53,315 nt of DNA from LiPW-15 sp964530925 (GCA_964530925.1 CAZHBZ010000007.1:1-53315); one strand, 5' to 3'. Shown: positions 23,410 through 31,338, counted from the stretch's first letter. Translations and numbers: made by a program. The notes: generated by a model from the letters alone, not told the origin.

Positions 23410-25914
23410 ATGCAAAAATACGACCCGAAAAAAATCGAGGCAAAGTGGCAAAAGGAGTGGACAAAAAGCGAGATATATTCCGCTAAAGATTTTGATAAAA
23501 AGCCAAAAAAATACGTGTTGGTCGAATTTCCGTACCCGTCGGGAGAAGGACTCCACATGGGACATCTCCGGCCCTATGTCGCGGGCGATACCTACTCTCG
23601 CTATCTTAGGATGAGGGGCAACAATGTTATCTTCCCGATCGGTTGGGACGCGTTCGGACTGCCCGCGGAAAACTATGCCATCAAGCATGGGGTTCAGCCG
23701 AGCGTTTCCACGGCAAAAAATATAGAGAATGCCAAACGTCAGATGCTTTCCTGGGGCTTAAGTTTTGACTGGACGCGGGAAGTGAATACCACCGACCCCG
23801 ACTATTATAAGTGGACGCAGTGGATATTTCTGCAATTTTATAAAGCCGGTTTGGCTTACGAAGCGACCGGGCTTATTAACTGGTGTCCGAAAGACAAGAC
23901 AGGGCTTGCGAACGAAGAGGTTGTGGGCGGGAAGTGCGACAGATGCGGTACGCTCGTGGAGCAGAAAGAACTTCGCCAGTGGTATCTAAAGATAACCGCC
24001 TACGCGGAGAAACTTTTGGAAGGATTAAAAAATCTTCCGGAATGGCCGGAAGCGATAAAACTTCAACAGGAGAACTGGATTGGCCGCTCCGAGGGCGCGG
24101 AATTGGATTTCAAGATAGATGGAAGCGAGGAGGCGATAAAAGTGTTTACAACGCGGCCAGATACTCTTTTTGGGGCGACCTACATGGTTTTGGCTCCGGA
24201 ACACGAACTAATACAGAATTTAGAATCTAGAATCCAGAATTTAGAAGAGGTAAAAAAATACATAAGAACGGCAGGCGCCAAGACGGAAGAGGAGCGTCTA
24301 ACGGAGGGGAAGGAAAAAACGGGAGTTGAGCTTAAAGGTATAAAAGCCATTAATCCAGCGAACGGCGAAAAGATCCCGGTTTTTATCGCGGACTATGTTC
24401 TTTCGGGATACGGCACCGGCGCGATCATGGCCGTCCCCGCGCATGATGAGCGAGATTTTGAATTCGCGAAGAACTTTGATCTAAAAATTAAGCATGTGAT
24501 TGAGCCCAGCGAAATTGATAATTACCAAGAACTGGCTTTTCAAATTGTTTTTGGTGCCGGCGAAAGAAAAAATTATCAACCCTCGATTAATCAAAACGAG
24601 GTTCTTGCCGCTCTTGATGCGCTAAAAAGAGGGGACTTTTGTTATTATCGAGCAAAAGGAGTGATTGTTAATTCCGAGAAGTTCAACGGAATGGAGTCCG
24701 AAAAAGCTAAGTGGGAGATAACCAAATTGGTTGGCGGAGAAAAGAAAATACAATATAAGCTTCGGGATTGGGTTTTTAGCCGTCAGCGCTATTGGGGAGA
24801 GCCGATTCCTTTAATTCACTGCGAAAAATGCGGAATCGTAGCGGTCCCGGATAAAGATTTACCGGTTGAATTGCCAAAGGTGGAGAAATACGAACCGACC
24901 GGAACGGGGGAATCTCCGCTCGCGGCCATCGAAGATTGGGTGAATATAAAATGTCCGAAATGCGAGGGCCCAGCCAAACGCGAGACAAACACCATGCCGC
25001 AATGGGCCGGCTCTTCCTGGTACTGGCTTAGGTATGCTGATCCGAAAAATAAAAAGGAATTCGCGTCGAAAGAAAAACTTGAGTATTGGACTCCGGTGGA
25101 TGTTTATCTTGGCGGGATGGAGCATACCACGCTACACCTTTTATACTCCCGTTTCTGGAATCTTTTCCTTTATGACCAGGGATTGGTCCCGGTCAAAGAG
25201 CCATATAGGAATCGCCATCCGCACGGCATAGTCTTGGCCGCTGACGGGGAAAAAATGAGCAAGAGCCGCGGCAATGTGGTCAACCCCGACGAAATCGTCT
25301 CGAACTTCGGCGCGGACACTCTTCGAATGTATGAGATGTTCCTGGGCCCTCATGAGATGAGCGTCAGCTGGAATGACCAGGGGATTTTGGGAATATCGAG
25401 GTTCTTAAATAGGGTTTGGAAGCTGATCGCGGAAGGAACTGCTGAGCGTCAGGGTGAAAACGCCGTGGCTCACAAAACAATCAAGAAGGTCGGCGAAGAT
25501 ATCGAGAATTTCCGCTACAACACCGCTATTAGCGCCATGATGATATTTCTAAACGACTTGGAATCAAATGGCGCATCCGCGTTCGACAAACAGGTTCTGG
25601 TTAAACTTCTCGCGCCCTTCGCTCCGCACATTGCCGAAGAATTGTGGCAAATCTTAAATCCAAAAGCAGAAGGTTCGATACATCAAGAAAAATGGCCGGA
25701 ATACGATTCGAAGCTTTGCGAGGAAAAAACCTTTAACCTGATAATTCAAGTTAACGGCAAGACTCGCGCGAACGTGGAGATGGCCGCCGGCGCCACGGAA
25801 GAAGAAGCCGGGGCAAAAGCGCTTGCGGAAGAGAAAGTGAAGGTTGCGATTGCCGGCGCGGATATCAAGAGAATCGTCTATGTTCCGGGGAGACTTATAA
25901 ACATTGTCATCTAA
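23410..25914 (+). CDS. leuS: Leucyl-tRNA synthetase
   Basis: Charges tRNA(Leu). The 834-residue class I enzyme has the HIGH-type motif GLHMGHLRPY near residue 48, zinc-like CPKD/CDRCG, the editing (CP1) domain with TTRPDTLFGATY and GYGTGAIMAVPAHDERD, and the KMSKS motif DGEKMSKSRGN near 615. Two oddities lie in the CP1 domain: a repeat-like segment (IQNLESRIQNLE) encoded by a TAGAAT-type repeat, and an unusually long stretch after IKHVIEP (roughly residues 365-420) before the VNSEKFNGM motif. The downstream gene starts 14 nt later and may be co-transcribed. Confidence 0.96.
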   Translation: MQKYDPKKIEAKWQKEWTKSEIYSAKDFDKKPKKYVLVEFPYPSGEGLHMGHLRPYVAGDTYSRYLRMRGNNVIFPIGWDAFGLPAENYAIKHGVQPSVSTAKNIENAKRQMLSWGLSFDWTREVNTTDPDYYKWTQWIFLQFYKAGLAYEATGLINWCPKDKTGLANEEVVGGKCDRCGTLVEQKELRQWYLKITAYAEKLLEGLKNLPEWPEAIKLQQENWIGRSEGAELDFKIDGSEEAIKVFTTRPDTLFGATYMVLAPEHELIQNLESRIQNLEEVKKYIRTAGAKTEEERLTEGKEKTGVELKGIKAINPANGEKIPVFIADYVLSGYGTGAIMAVPAHDERDFEFAKNFDLKIKHVIEPSEIDNYQELAFQIVFGAGERKNYQPSINQNEVLAALDALKRGDFCYYRAKGVIVNSEKFNGMESEKAKWEITKLVGGEKKIQYKLRDWVFSRQRYWGEPIPLIHCEKCGIVAVPDKDLPVELPKVEKYEPTGTGESPLAAIEDWVNIKCPKCEGPAKRETNTMPQWAGSSWYWLRYADPKNKKEFASKEKLEYWTPVDVYLGGMEHTTLHLLYSRFWNLFLYDQGLVPVKEPYRNRHPHGIVLAADGEKMSKSRGNVVNPDEIVSNFGADTLRMYEMFLGPHEMSVSWNDQGILGISRFLNRVWKLIAEGTAERQGENAVAHKTIKKVGEDIENFRYNTAISAMMIFLNDLESNGASAFDKQVLVKLLAPFAPHIAEELWQILNPKAEGSIHQEKWPEYDSKLCEEKTFNLIIQVNGKTRANVEMAAGATEEEAGAKALAEEKVKVAIAGADIKRIVYVPGRLINIVI
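24225..24246 (+). repeat. TAGAAT-type repeat inside leuS
   Basis: AGAATTTAGAATCTAGAATC followed by another AGAATTTAGAA. It reads in frame as part of IQNLESRIQNLE without creating a stop, although TAGAATCTAG contains stops in other frames. Confidence 0.6.
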
Positions 25915-25928
25915 AATCGGAAAACCCA

Positions 25929-26438
25929 ATGTTTAAGGATGATTTTATAAAGTATCTTTTTTTCCTCTGCCTTATAATTCTTTTACTCTATGTTTTTCAG
26001 CCGTCTTTTTGGAACAGCCATCCCGGCTTGATAAGATTTTTCAGCCAGGATAGTTCCGCTCCAGCGTCCGGAGGCTCGACCGCCACTTCTTCCGAGGCTA
26101 GATTGTCTCAGGTTGTTTCGGGAGAGGATTACACGCGCGTTTCCGGCGTATCTATTTCTTCCGTTGGCGATGTGGGGGAGCTTCGTATCTCGGCGGCAAA
26201 AAATTCTCCGAGAGAGGTTAATCTGGGAGGGTGGAAAATAAAGACTTCTCTCACAACCATAACCATCCCCACGGCGCGAATACCAGCCGGAGGAACGCTC
26301 ACGATATCTTCGCTCTCCGCGCCTGTTTCCGGAGCCGCGTCAAGAACCTATTATCTCGGTCAGAGATTTCTGAACTTAAGCGACACAATATATCTTTATT
26401 CCAAGTCCGGAACTTTGGTGGACAAGTACGCGTACTAA
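25929..26438 (+). CDS. Membrane-anchored lamin-tail-domain-like protein
   Basis: 169 residues. An N-terminal membrane helix (KYLFFLCLIILLLYVFQ) is followed by a Ser/Ala/Thr-rich linker (about 40-65) and a beta-rich C-terminal domain whose NLGGWKIKTS, IPAGGTLTISS and LNLSDTIYLYSKSGTLVD motifs fit a lamin-tail (LTD) immunoglobulin fold. It would be displayed outside the cytoplasmic membrane. The role is unknown; LTD domains in bacteria often accompany surface or nuclease proteins. It ends 2 bp from the end of the convergent htrA gene, with no terminator between them. Confidence 0.7.
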   Translation: MFKDDFIKYLFFLCLIILLLYVFQPSFWNSHPGLIRFFSQDSSAPASGGSTATSSEARLSQVVSGEDYTRVSGVSISSVGDVGELRISAAKNSPREVNLGGWKIKTSLTTITIPTARIPAGGTLTISSLSAPVSGAASRTYYLGQRFLNLSDTIYLYSKSGTLVDKYAY

Positions 26439-26440
26439 GA

Positions 26441-27484
26441 CTATTTCCTTTCCGCCATAAATATTCGAGAGCAAAGGAATTTTCCTTTCCGCAATATTTT
26501 AACATCCAAAGCGTCTCCAACTTTCATTCCATCCAGAATGTCCTGTATCGGGTTATCCTTTTCTACCTTTTTGTCGTTGCATTCCAAAATAATATCGCCT
26601 TCTCTGATTCCGGCTTTATCCGCCGGGCTTTTGGGCACTACCGCGTGATCGTTTGGACCCTCTCCCGTGACTAACGCGCCATGATCGGCCGGAAGATTCA
26701 TTTTCGCCTGCAGATTTTTGTCGATGATTATATAGCGAAGTCCCAGATAGGGTCTCCTGACGCGGCCAAAGCGCCGAAGGTCTTCCAGGTCTCTCGCAAC
26801 CGCGTTTATCGGGATGGCGAAGTTTATATTCTGGGCGCCGAAAACGACTGCCGCATTGATACCGATAGCCTTGCCATCCAGGTCCACCAATGGTCCGCCG
26901 GAATTTCCGGGATTTATCGCCGCGTCGGTCTGTATCAAGCCTCTCATTTCCTGCGGAGGGGCCTTTGGGTCCGCCTGGGCGGTTATCGCTCTTGAAAGCC
27001 CGGAGACGATGCCTAAAGACACGGTGTTCCGGAATATCCCAAGCGCGTTTCCTATGGCGATAACGCTCTCGCCAAGATCAAGCCTGGTGGCATCCCCAAG
27101 CTTCACAGTCGGAAGACCGGAAGCCTTTATTTTTAAAATAGCCACATCGTAGATGGGATCGCGGGTCATAATTATCGCCGGATGGCTTTCCCCGTCATTC
27201 GTGATGACGGAATACTCCGCCTTCGGATCGGAGATAACGTGTTTATTTGTGACGATAAGTCCTTCTGGGGAAACGATAAAACCGCTGCCGCCGCCAACGC
27301 TAACCATTCCTCGGGAATCGGTTAAAATATCCGCGACTTTAAATTTCCTCTCTTTATTTTTTTTGAAAAGCGGGGCGAAGGCTGGAATTTCTTTTTTAAC
27401 GTCGGTGAGATTTTTGGAAATGACGATAGAGACCACCGCGGGCATCACATTTTTTATTGTAGAAATAACTTGTTTGTCCTGCAT
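26441..27484 (-). CDS. HtrA/DegP-type trypsin-like serine protease with PDZ domain
   Basis: 347 residues. Catalytic triad His82 (IVTNKHVIS), Asp113 (IYDVAILK) and Ser195 (INPGNSGGPL), followed by one PDZ domain from about 260 (PYLGLRYIIID ... SPADKAGIREGDIILECNDK). The start follows TACAAT with a gap of exactly 6 nt, so the N-terminus MQDKQVISTIKNVMPAVVSI is well fixed, and it contains no signal peptide or membrane anchor, unlike most HtrA proteins. It may therefore act in the cytoplasm, or be exported by another route. Converges with the LTD gene. Confidence 0.93.
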   Translation of the reverse strand: MQDKQVISTIKNVMPAVVSIVISKNLTDVKKEIPAFAPLFKKNKERKFKVADILTDSRGMVSVGGGSGFIVSPEGLIVTNKHVISDPKAEYSVITNDGESHPAIIMTRDPIYDVAILKIKASGLPTVKLGDATRLDLGESVIAIGNALGIFRNTVSLGIVSGLSRAITAQADPKAPPQEMRGLIQTDAAINPGNSGGPLVDLDGKAIGINAAVVFGAQNINFAIPINAVARDLEDLRRFGRVRRPYLGLRYIIIDKNLQAKMNLPADHGALVTGEGPNDHAVVPKSPADKAGIREGDIILECNDKKVEKDNPIQDILDGMKVGDALDVKILRKGKFLCSRIFMAERK

Positions 27485-27624
27485 GCGTTAATTGTAGCAT
27501 TAAAAATAGCGAAAAGAGGTGTTAATAAAAAATGAGAGCATTTCTGCGCCCATTTTTATTTCTCTGTAAGCCGCAATCCCGTTTCGTGGCGGCGGGGGGT
27601 GAGGGGGATTCGTCCCGCGCAAAG

Positions 27625-27711
27625 CGGAGGGTAGAGGATTTGAACCTCTGAGGGGATTTCTCCCCAACCGCATTTCGAGTGCGGCGCAATAGACCACTAT
27701 GCGAACCCTCC
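27625..27711 (-). tRNA. tRNA-Ser (anticodon CGA)
   Basis: 87-nt cloverleaf with long variable arm. Acceptor GGAGGGT / ACCCTCC, discriminator G; anticodon arm CCGCA-CTCGAAA-TGCGG gives CGA; variable arm GGGGA/TCCCC; T arm AGAGG-TTCAAAT-CCTCT. The CCA end is not encoded. Confidence 0.95.
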
Positions 27712-27732
27712 GCTTTAAGCGGGATTGCGATT

Positions 27733-27900
27733 TGTTGTCAATATTTTATAAAAATAAAATTATTGAACAAATCGGGAAAATTCACGGGACCTTTAAAGTT
27801 TCCTTACTTGCTGATTTTACCCCCACACCAGGCAAAGAACAAGATTTTTTTGATTCCATTTTTTGTTTGGTGTGGGGGTTTACTTTTTGCTTGGGTAAAA
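27733..27900 (+). other. AT-rich intergenic region with a long inverted repeat, possible small RNA
   Basis: Between tRNA-Ser and the next gene. ACCCCCACACCA (about 27820-27831) can pair with TGGTGTGGGGGT (about 27870-27881), with further pairing of GCAAAGAAC against GTTT-rich sequence; TTTACTTTTT follows, as in a terminator. A TTGTTG and a TAAAAT with 17-nt spacing lie upstream. No credible protein is encoded. Confidence 0.45.
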
Positions 27901-27904
27901 AGAA

Positions 27905-27924
27905 AAGCCCCCAATTGGGGGCTT
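27905..27924 (-). terminator. Terminator of the 101-aa gene
   Basis: AAGCCCCC / GGGGGCTT around AATT; CTTTTCTTTT on the minus strand. Confidence 0.88.
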
Positions 27925-27937
27925 GAAGAGGGGAGCT

Positions 27938-28243
27938 TCAGGCGAGTCGAGGATGGAGCGGGAGGCTTGCGGCTGTTTGCCAGGCCAACTCGTTGAGGCT
28001 GACATCGGCCGGACACCTGCCGCGCAGGGCTTCCGCGACCCTTTCTGCGCAGGTCCTGTGGAGCCCGCCAGCTCTGCCAAGGCTCGCGAGCTCCGCGAAC
28101 CGTAGGATGACATCGTCATCTCCTGTCGCGAGGGCTCGCCTTTCGGCTTCGGCGATTGTCTTTTTGTCCACGCTGAATGGGGTTTCTGATTCGCCGAGCA
28201 GAAGATGACACTTCGGGCAGATGCGGTGACTTTTTCGATTCAT
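27938..28243 (-). CDS. Small zinc-ribbon-like protein of unknown function, 101 aa
   Basis: Start at 28243 (MNRKSHRICPKCHLLLGES) follows AGGAGG by 4 nt; the longer frame from 28426 runs over its own promoter. A CPKC pair with flanking His near residues 6-13 and a later LHRTCAERV could bind zinc together. The rest is helical and Ala/Arg-rich. No membrane segment. Stand-alone unit with promoter (28284-28311) and terminator, like the other lineage-specific cassettes. Function unknown. Confidence 0.65.
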   Translation of the reverse strand: MNRKSHRICPKCHLLLGESETPFSVDKKTIAEAERRALATGDDDVILRFAELASLGRAGGLHRTCAERVAEALRGRCPADVSLNELAWQTAASLPLHPRLA

Positions 28244-28283
28244 GAGTCCTCCTCTTCCGTTTCGTATTTCAGGGCTGGTTCCA

Positions 28284-28311
28284 ATTATAACTAGTTTTGT
28301 AATTTTGGCAA
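28284..28311 (-). promoter_or_regulatory. Promoter of the 101-aa gene
   Basis: Minus-strand TTGCCA (28306-28311) and TATAAT (28284-28289), spacer 16 nt. Confidence 0.75.
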
Positions 28312-28391
28312 CAGGAAGCTTTTGAGTTTGATTTCTGCGGTAAAATTGAAGCGCGGGTCCCGCCGGCGGCGGGGCATAAGAATTAGTAGCA

Positions 28392-28419
28392 CAAAAACAC
28401 CGCGGGGGCGGTGTTTTTG
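28392..28419 (-). terminator. tRNA-Arg terminator
   Basis: CAAAAACACCGC / GCGGTGTTTTTG, 12 bp, 4-nt loop of G/C; lies just downstream of tRNA-Arg on the minus strand. Confidence 0.85.
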
Positions 28420-28436
28420 CTAACAAGATTCTAATG

Positions 28437-28508
28437 TGCCCTCGCGAGGAATCGAACCTCGATCGGCTCGTTAGGAGTGAGCAGTTCTATCCATTGAACT
28501 ACGAGGGC
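28437..28508 (-). tRNA. tRNA-Arg (anticodon CCT)
   Basis: Acceptor GCCCTCG / CGAGGGC, discriminator A; anticodon loop CTCCTAA gives CCT; T arm CGAGG-TTCGATT-CCTCG. One A-C mismatch closes the anticodon stem. CCA not encoded. Confidence 0.92.
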
Positions 28509-28521
28509 TATTTATGAGTTG

Positions 28522-28550
28522 AATATACAGCATTTCTGGGGTATATACAA
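28522..28550 (-). promoter_or_regulatory. tRNA-Arg promoter
   Basis: Minus-strand TTGTAT (28545-28550) and TATATT (28522-28527), spacer 17 nt. Confidence 0.65.
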
Positions 28551-28618
28551 TTTTTTGATTGGAGTTGCCGAGAGAATAGTTTTCAGCTAATATTTTAGAG
28601 CGTAAAAGTTATAGTCGG

Positions 28619-28663
28619 TTAGCTTCTCGTTTGGGCCTATATCAAGATTACTGATATATGCCC
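28619..28663 (+). repeat. Upstream partial copy of the tRNA-Ala 5' region, running into a hairpin
   Basis: Positions 28619-28641 repeat, base for base, 23 nt at 28699-28721 (leader TTAGCTTCTCGTTT plus the tRNA start GGGCCTATA). The copy runs into GGGCCTATATCA / TGATATATGCCC (28633-28644 with 28652-28663), an 12-bp stem with one mismatch and a 7-nt loop. A TATAGT lies just upstream of this copy. Confidence 0.8.
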
Positions 28664-28712
28664 GTCACTCGAAGAAAGAGTAAATTTAAATTTATTCTTT
28701 AGCTTCTCGTTT

Positions 28713-28783
28713 GGGCCTATAGTATAGCGGTAGAACGGTTCCATGGCATGGAACAGGTCGGGGTTCGACTCCCCGTAGGTCCA
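28713..28783 (+). tRNA. tRNA-Ala (anticodon GGC)
   Basis: Acceptor GGGCCTA / TAGGTCC contains the G3-U70 pair that identifies tRNA(Ala); discriminator A. Anticodon arm GTTCC-ATGGCAT-GGAAC gives GGC; T arm CGGGG-TTCGACT-CCCCG. CCA is not encoded. Both ends have partial copies nearby (28619-28641 and 28823-28841). Confidence 0.95.
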
Positions 28784-28822
28784 CAAACAAAAATATCCAG
28801 CCGGAGGCCGAGTAGTGAGATC

Positions 28823-28841
28823 CTCCCCGTAGATCCACAAA
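28823..28841 (+). repeat. Downstream partial copy of the tRNA-Ala 3' end
   Basis: CTCCCCGTAGATCCACAAA matches the tRNA 3' region at 28769-28787 with one mismatch, 54 nt downstream. Confidence 0.8.
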
Positions 28842-28845
28842 ATGA

Positions 28846-28880
28846 AGCAGCCCGGCGTTTTAGTTAGGCTGCTTTGCTTT
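28846..28880 (+). terminator. Terminator downstream of tRNA-Ala
   Basis: AGCAGCC / GGCTGCT (28846-28852 with 28867-28873), followed by TTGCTTTTT. Confidence 0.8.
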
Positions 28881-28995
28881 TTGCGAAATCGCGGCGCGAC
28901 TCGGCTAACGAACGAAAAAAGGAGCGGATTCGTCCAAAAACGCGTGATTCGTTCCGTGGGGTGGAGGAAATACGATAATGAGATAAAATCTATAT

Positions 28996-29640
28996 ATGTT
29001 TAACAAAATATCTATAAATAGATTCGTGCGAACATTAGTAGCCTCCGACTTCTTTTTGTTCTTTGCGGTCGGTCTTTTGGCGCCAATTTACGCGGTTTTT
29101 GTCTTGGAAAATATAACCGATAGGTTAGAGGTAATCGGCTACGCTGTTTCTTTTTATTGGATAACTAGGGTGATTTTGGTTATTCCATTCAGCATTGTCA
29201 TGGATAAGATAAAAGGGGAGTTCGATGAATATTCGTTTATGATCGCCGGAACAGCTTTAATATCAATAGTCCCTTTGTTCTATCTAGTAGCTTCGGAGCC
29301 ATGGCATATATATTTACTACAGATTTTAAACGGGGTAGCGAACGCTATGGCAGTGCCGGCCTGGCGCATTGTTTTTACAAAACACATAGATCGTGAGATT
29401 ACCGGCTTCGAGTGGTCGCTGGAGGATGTCGGTGTTGGCTTGGCAACCGCTTCTAGCGCCGCTTTGGGCGCGATAATCGCCAATAAGTTTGGGTTCGACA
29501 CCCTTTTTGTTTTTGTTTTCATTTTTGGGGCAATCAGCACCGCCATCCTTTTTAAGCTTAGGGGTAATAAGAAAATCATAATCGAATTAGCCAAGGGCGG
29601 TTCGGACAAGGGCCCTATGAAAATTGACACGATAAAATAA
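28996..29640 (+). CDS. Half-length MFS-type membrane protein
   Basis: 214 residues with about six membrane helices, equal to one half of a major facilitator superfamily transporter. The loop between helices 2 and 3 (ITRVILVIPFSIVMDKIKGE) carries the family's acidic/basic loop (here MDKIKGE). It may form a dimer to make a full transporter, or be a relic. Substrate unknown. TAAAAT (28984-28989) ends exactly 6 nt before the ATG, so the mRNA is probably leaderless and the start is firm; the stop is clean, so the short length is not caused by a visible frameshift. Confidence 0.75.
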   Translation: MFNKISINRFVRTLVASDFFLFFAVGLLAPIYAVFVLENITDRLEVIGYAVSFYWITRVILVIPFSIVMDKIKGEFDEYSFMIAGTALISIVPLFYLVASEPWHIYLLQILNGVANAMAVPAWRIVFTKHIDREITGFEWSLEDVGVGLATASSAALGAIIANKFGFDTLFVFVFIFGAISTAILFKLRGNKKIIIELAKGGSDKGPMKIDTIK

Positions 29641-29699
29641 AAAATCCACACACGAGGAGTTTTTATTTTTCATAAATCCCTGGGCTCGGGATGGATATT

Positions 29700-30431
29700 C
29701 TAGAAATATCTTATGTGCGGGGATTTTCTAATTATCTTCCAGGCTTCTTCGGCGGTGTCCACGACTTGGTATATCTTCATGTCCTCTTTGTCGATTGCTT
29801 TGAATTTTCCGTACATTTCGGTTTCAACCCAGCGAAGAAGCGGTTCCCAGAATTCTTTTCCTACGCAGATTATCGGAATATCTGCCAATCTTTTTTTGGT
29901 CTGGAGAAGGGTTACCATCTCGAAAAACTCGTCCAGGGTCCCGAATCCGCCGGGGAAGTAGACATAGGCTTGAGCGGCGTAGGTCAGCATAACTTTTCTG
30001 CTGAAAAAATAATGGAAACCGATGCCTTTCTTCACCCAGGGGTTAATGCGTTGCTCGAATGGAAGCTGAATATTCAATCCGATTGATTCTCCTCCTCCCT
30101 GATGGACTCCGCGGTTTCCGGCCTCCATTATGCCCGGACCTCCTCCCGTGACAACCCCGTATCCCTTTTCTCCCAATATTTCACCAAGGCGTTGCGCTTC
30201 TTTATACCAATGATTGTCTTCCGGAAAGCGGGCGGAACCGAAAAAACTCACGGTTTTGATTCCATTAAAATCCGCGAGAAAGGTAAAGCCATCAGTAAAT
30301 TCAGAGAGTATTCTAAGGACTCTCCAGTGGAATGAGTCGCGAAAATCTCCGTGAGGGTTAGCCTGAGACGGAAGTTTGGATGCCGGAACGTTTAGCTCGT
30401 CTTTATTTTGCGTTGGCGTTATCAATCTCAT
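29700..30431 (-). CDS. LOG-family protein (TIGR00730-type nucleotide phosphoribohydrolase)
   Basis: 243 residues of the lysine-decarboxylase-like LOG family, whose studied members split ribose 5-phosphate from adenine-type nucleotides. Visible are VSFFGSARFPED, the Rossmann-like GVVTGGGPGIMEAGNRG and the catalytic PGGFGTLDEFFEMVTLLQ (PGGxGTxxE motif). An N-terminal extension of about 50 residues is more variable. No Shine-Dalgarno site; a TAAAAT lies about 38 nt upstream. In CPR cells the enzyme would fit nucleotide salvage, but its true substrate is not clear from sequence. Confidence 0.93.
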   Translation of the reverse strand: MRLITPTQNKDELNVPASKLPSQANPHGDFRDSFHWRVLRILSEFTDGFTFLADFNGIKTVSFFGSARFPEDNHWYKEAQRLGEILGEKGYGVVTGGGPGIMEAGNRGVHQGGGESIGLNIQLPFEQRINPWVKKGIGFHYFFSRKVMLTYAAQAYVYFPGGFGTLDEFFEMVTLLQTKKRLADIPIICVGKEFWEPLLRWVETEMYGKFKAIDKEDMKIYQVVDTAEEAWKIIRKSPHIRYF

Positions 30432-30523
30432 TTTGTTTTTGGCTGTTGGTTTTATTTCTGCCTTTTGCTTAATTTTAGCATATTTCGAGGACGTAGAATT
30501 TGTTCTATGATTTAAGGTATCGA

Positions 30524-31333
30524 ATGGCTAAGCCGGATGTCAAAATTTATCTAAGCGATGCGGGGCGAAGGCGCAAGCGGAAGCGCATGAGATACGTGTA
30601 TCTGGCTGCCCTGCTCATCGTGTATTCAGTGGCCTTAATCTTTTGCCTGCTCGCTTTCCGCACCGGGTTGTTTCGGGCGAAGACAATAGAGGTGACGGGC
30701 AATCGCGAAGTCTCTTCGGCGGATATAATGACGGCTCTCGAGGCGCAAATTTTTAATGGGAACGGCTTGAAATATGCCCTTGGTTTTCGAAACTATTTGA
30801 TTTGGCCGGATAGGTTAAAAGATCCGGGGAGGTTCTTGCCACAGATAGAATCGATTAACATTGAGAAACATTACTGGAGCAAAAAAATCGAAGTGAAGGT
30901 TGTCGAAAGGTTTCCATATGGGACTTGGTGTCTGGGGTCCGAGGCGCCGGAATGCTTTTGGTTTGATGAAAATGGCTATATTTTCAAGCGTGGCACCCCC
31001 AGCGAAGGAAATATAATTAAGTCGGTAAATGATTTCTCCGGCAGAAAGCTGGGGCTTGGGAATACCGTGCTCGACAACAGCTTTTTTCTAAACCTAAAAG
31101 GGGCGTTTGAAGTTTTGGAAAAAAGCGGCATAGGCGCGCGCGCGATTGAGCTTAAAGATTTGGCGCTCGAAGAGGTTGTCGCGAAAACCACCGAAGGACC
31201 GCTCATTTATTTCAGCCTGCGGTTTTCCTCCGCAAACTCCGTGGAGCTTTTAGGAACGCTTGGGGAGAGCAAGTCTTTTTCAAAACTTCAGTATGTGGAC
31301 TTGCGGATTCCGAACCGCGCTTACTATAAATAA
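30524..31333 (+). CDS. ftsQ: FtsQ-like cell division protein with POTRA domain
   Basis: 269 residues from the ATG at 30524 (the ATG at 30500 is in front of a TATGAT hexamer, so the later start is preferred). A basic N-terminus (GRRRKRKRMR) precedes one membrane helix (YLAALLIVYSVALIFCLLAF), then the POTRA domain (FRAKTIEVTGNREVSSADI) and the FtsQ beta domain with CFWFDENGYIFKRG and the terminal YVDLRIPNRAYYK. FtsQ links FtsB/FtsL in the divisome; the FtsB-like gene at 37343 could be a partner. Ends 5 bp before the convergent glycosyltransferase gene. Confidence 0.85.
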   Translation: MAKPDVKIYLSDAGRRRKRKRMRYVYLAALLIVYSVALIFCLLAFRTGLFRAKTIEVTGNREVSSADIMTALEAQIFNGNGLKYALGFRNYLIWPDRLKDPGRFLPQIESINIEKHYWSKKIEVKVVERFPYGTWCLGSEAPECFWFDENGYIFKRGTPSEGNIIKSVNDFSGRKLGLGNTVLDNSFFLNLKGAFEVLEKSGIGARAIELKDLALEEVVAKTTEGPLIYFSLRFSSANSVELLGTLGESKSFSKLQYVDLRIPNRAYYK

Positions 31334-31338
31334 TCTCT

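Noticed and set aside
27679..27996. 105-aa plus-strand frame between tRNA-Ser and the small zinc protein
   Set aside because: Starts inside the tRNA gene, runs through an inverted repeat and a terminator, and has no start signal.
28996..29640. Frameshifted full-length MFS transporter
   Set aside because: No second half is found in other frames downstream; the LOG gene follows on the opposite strand, so it is better read as a half-size protein.
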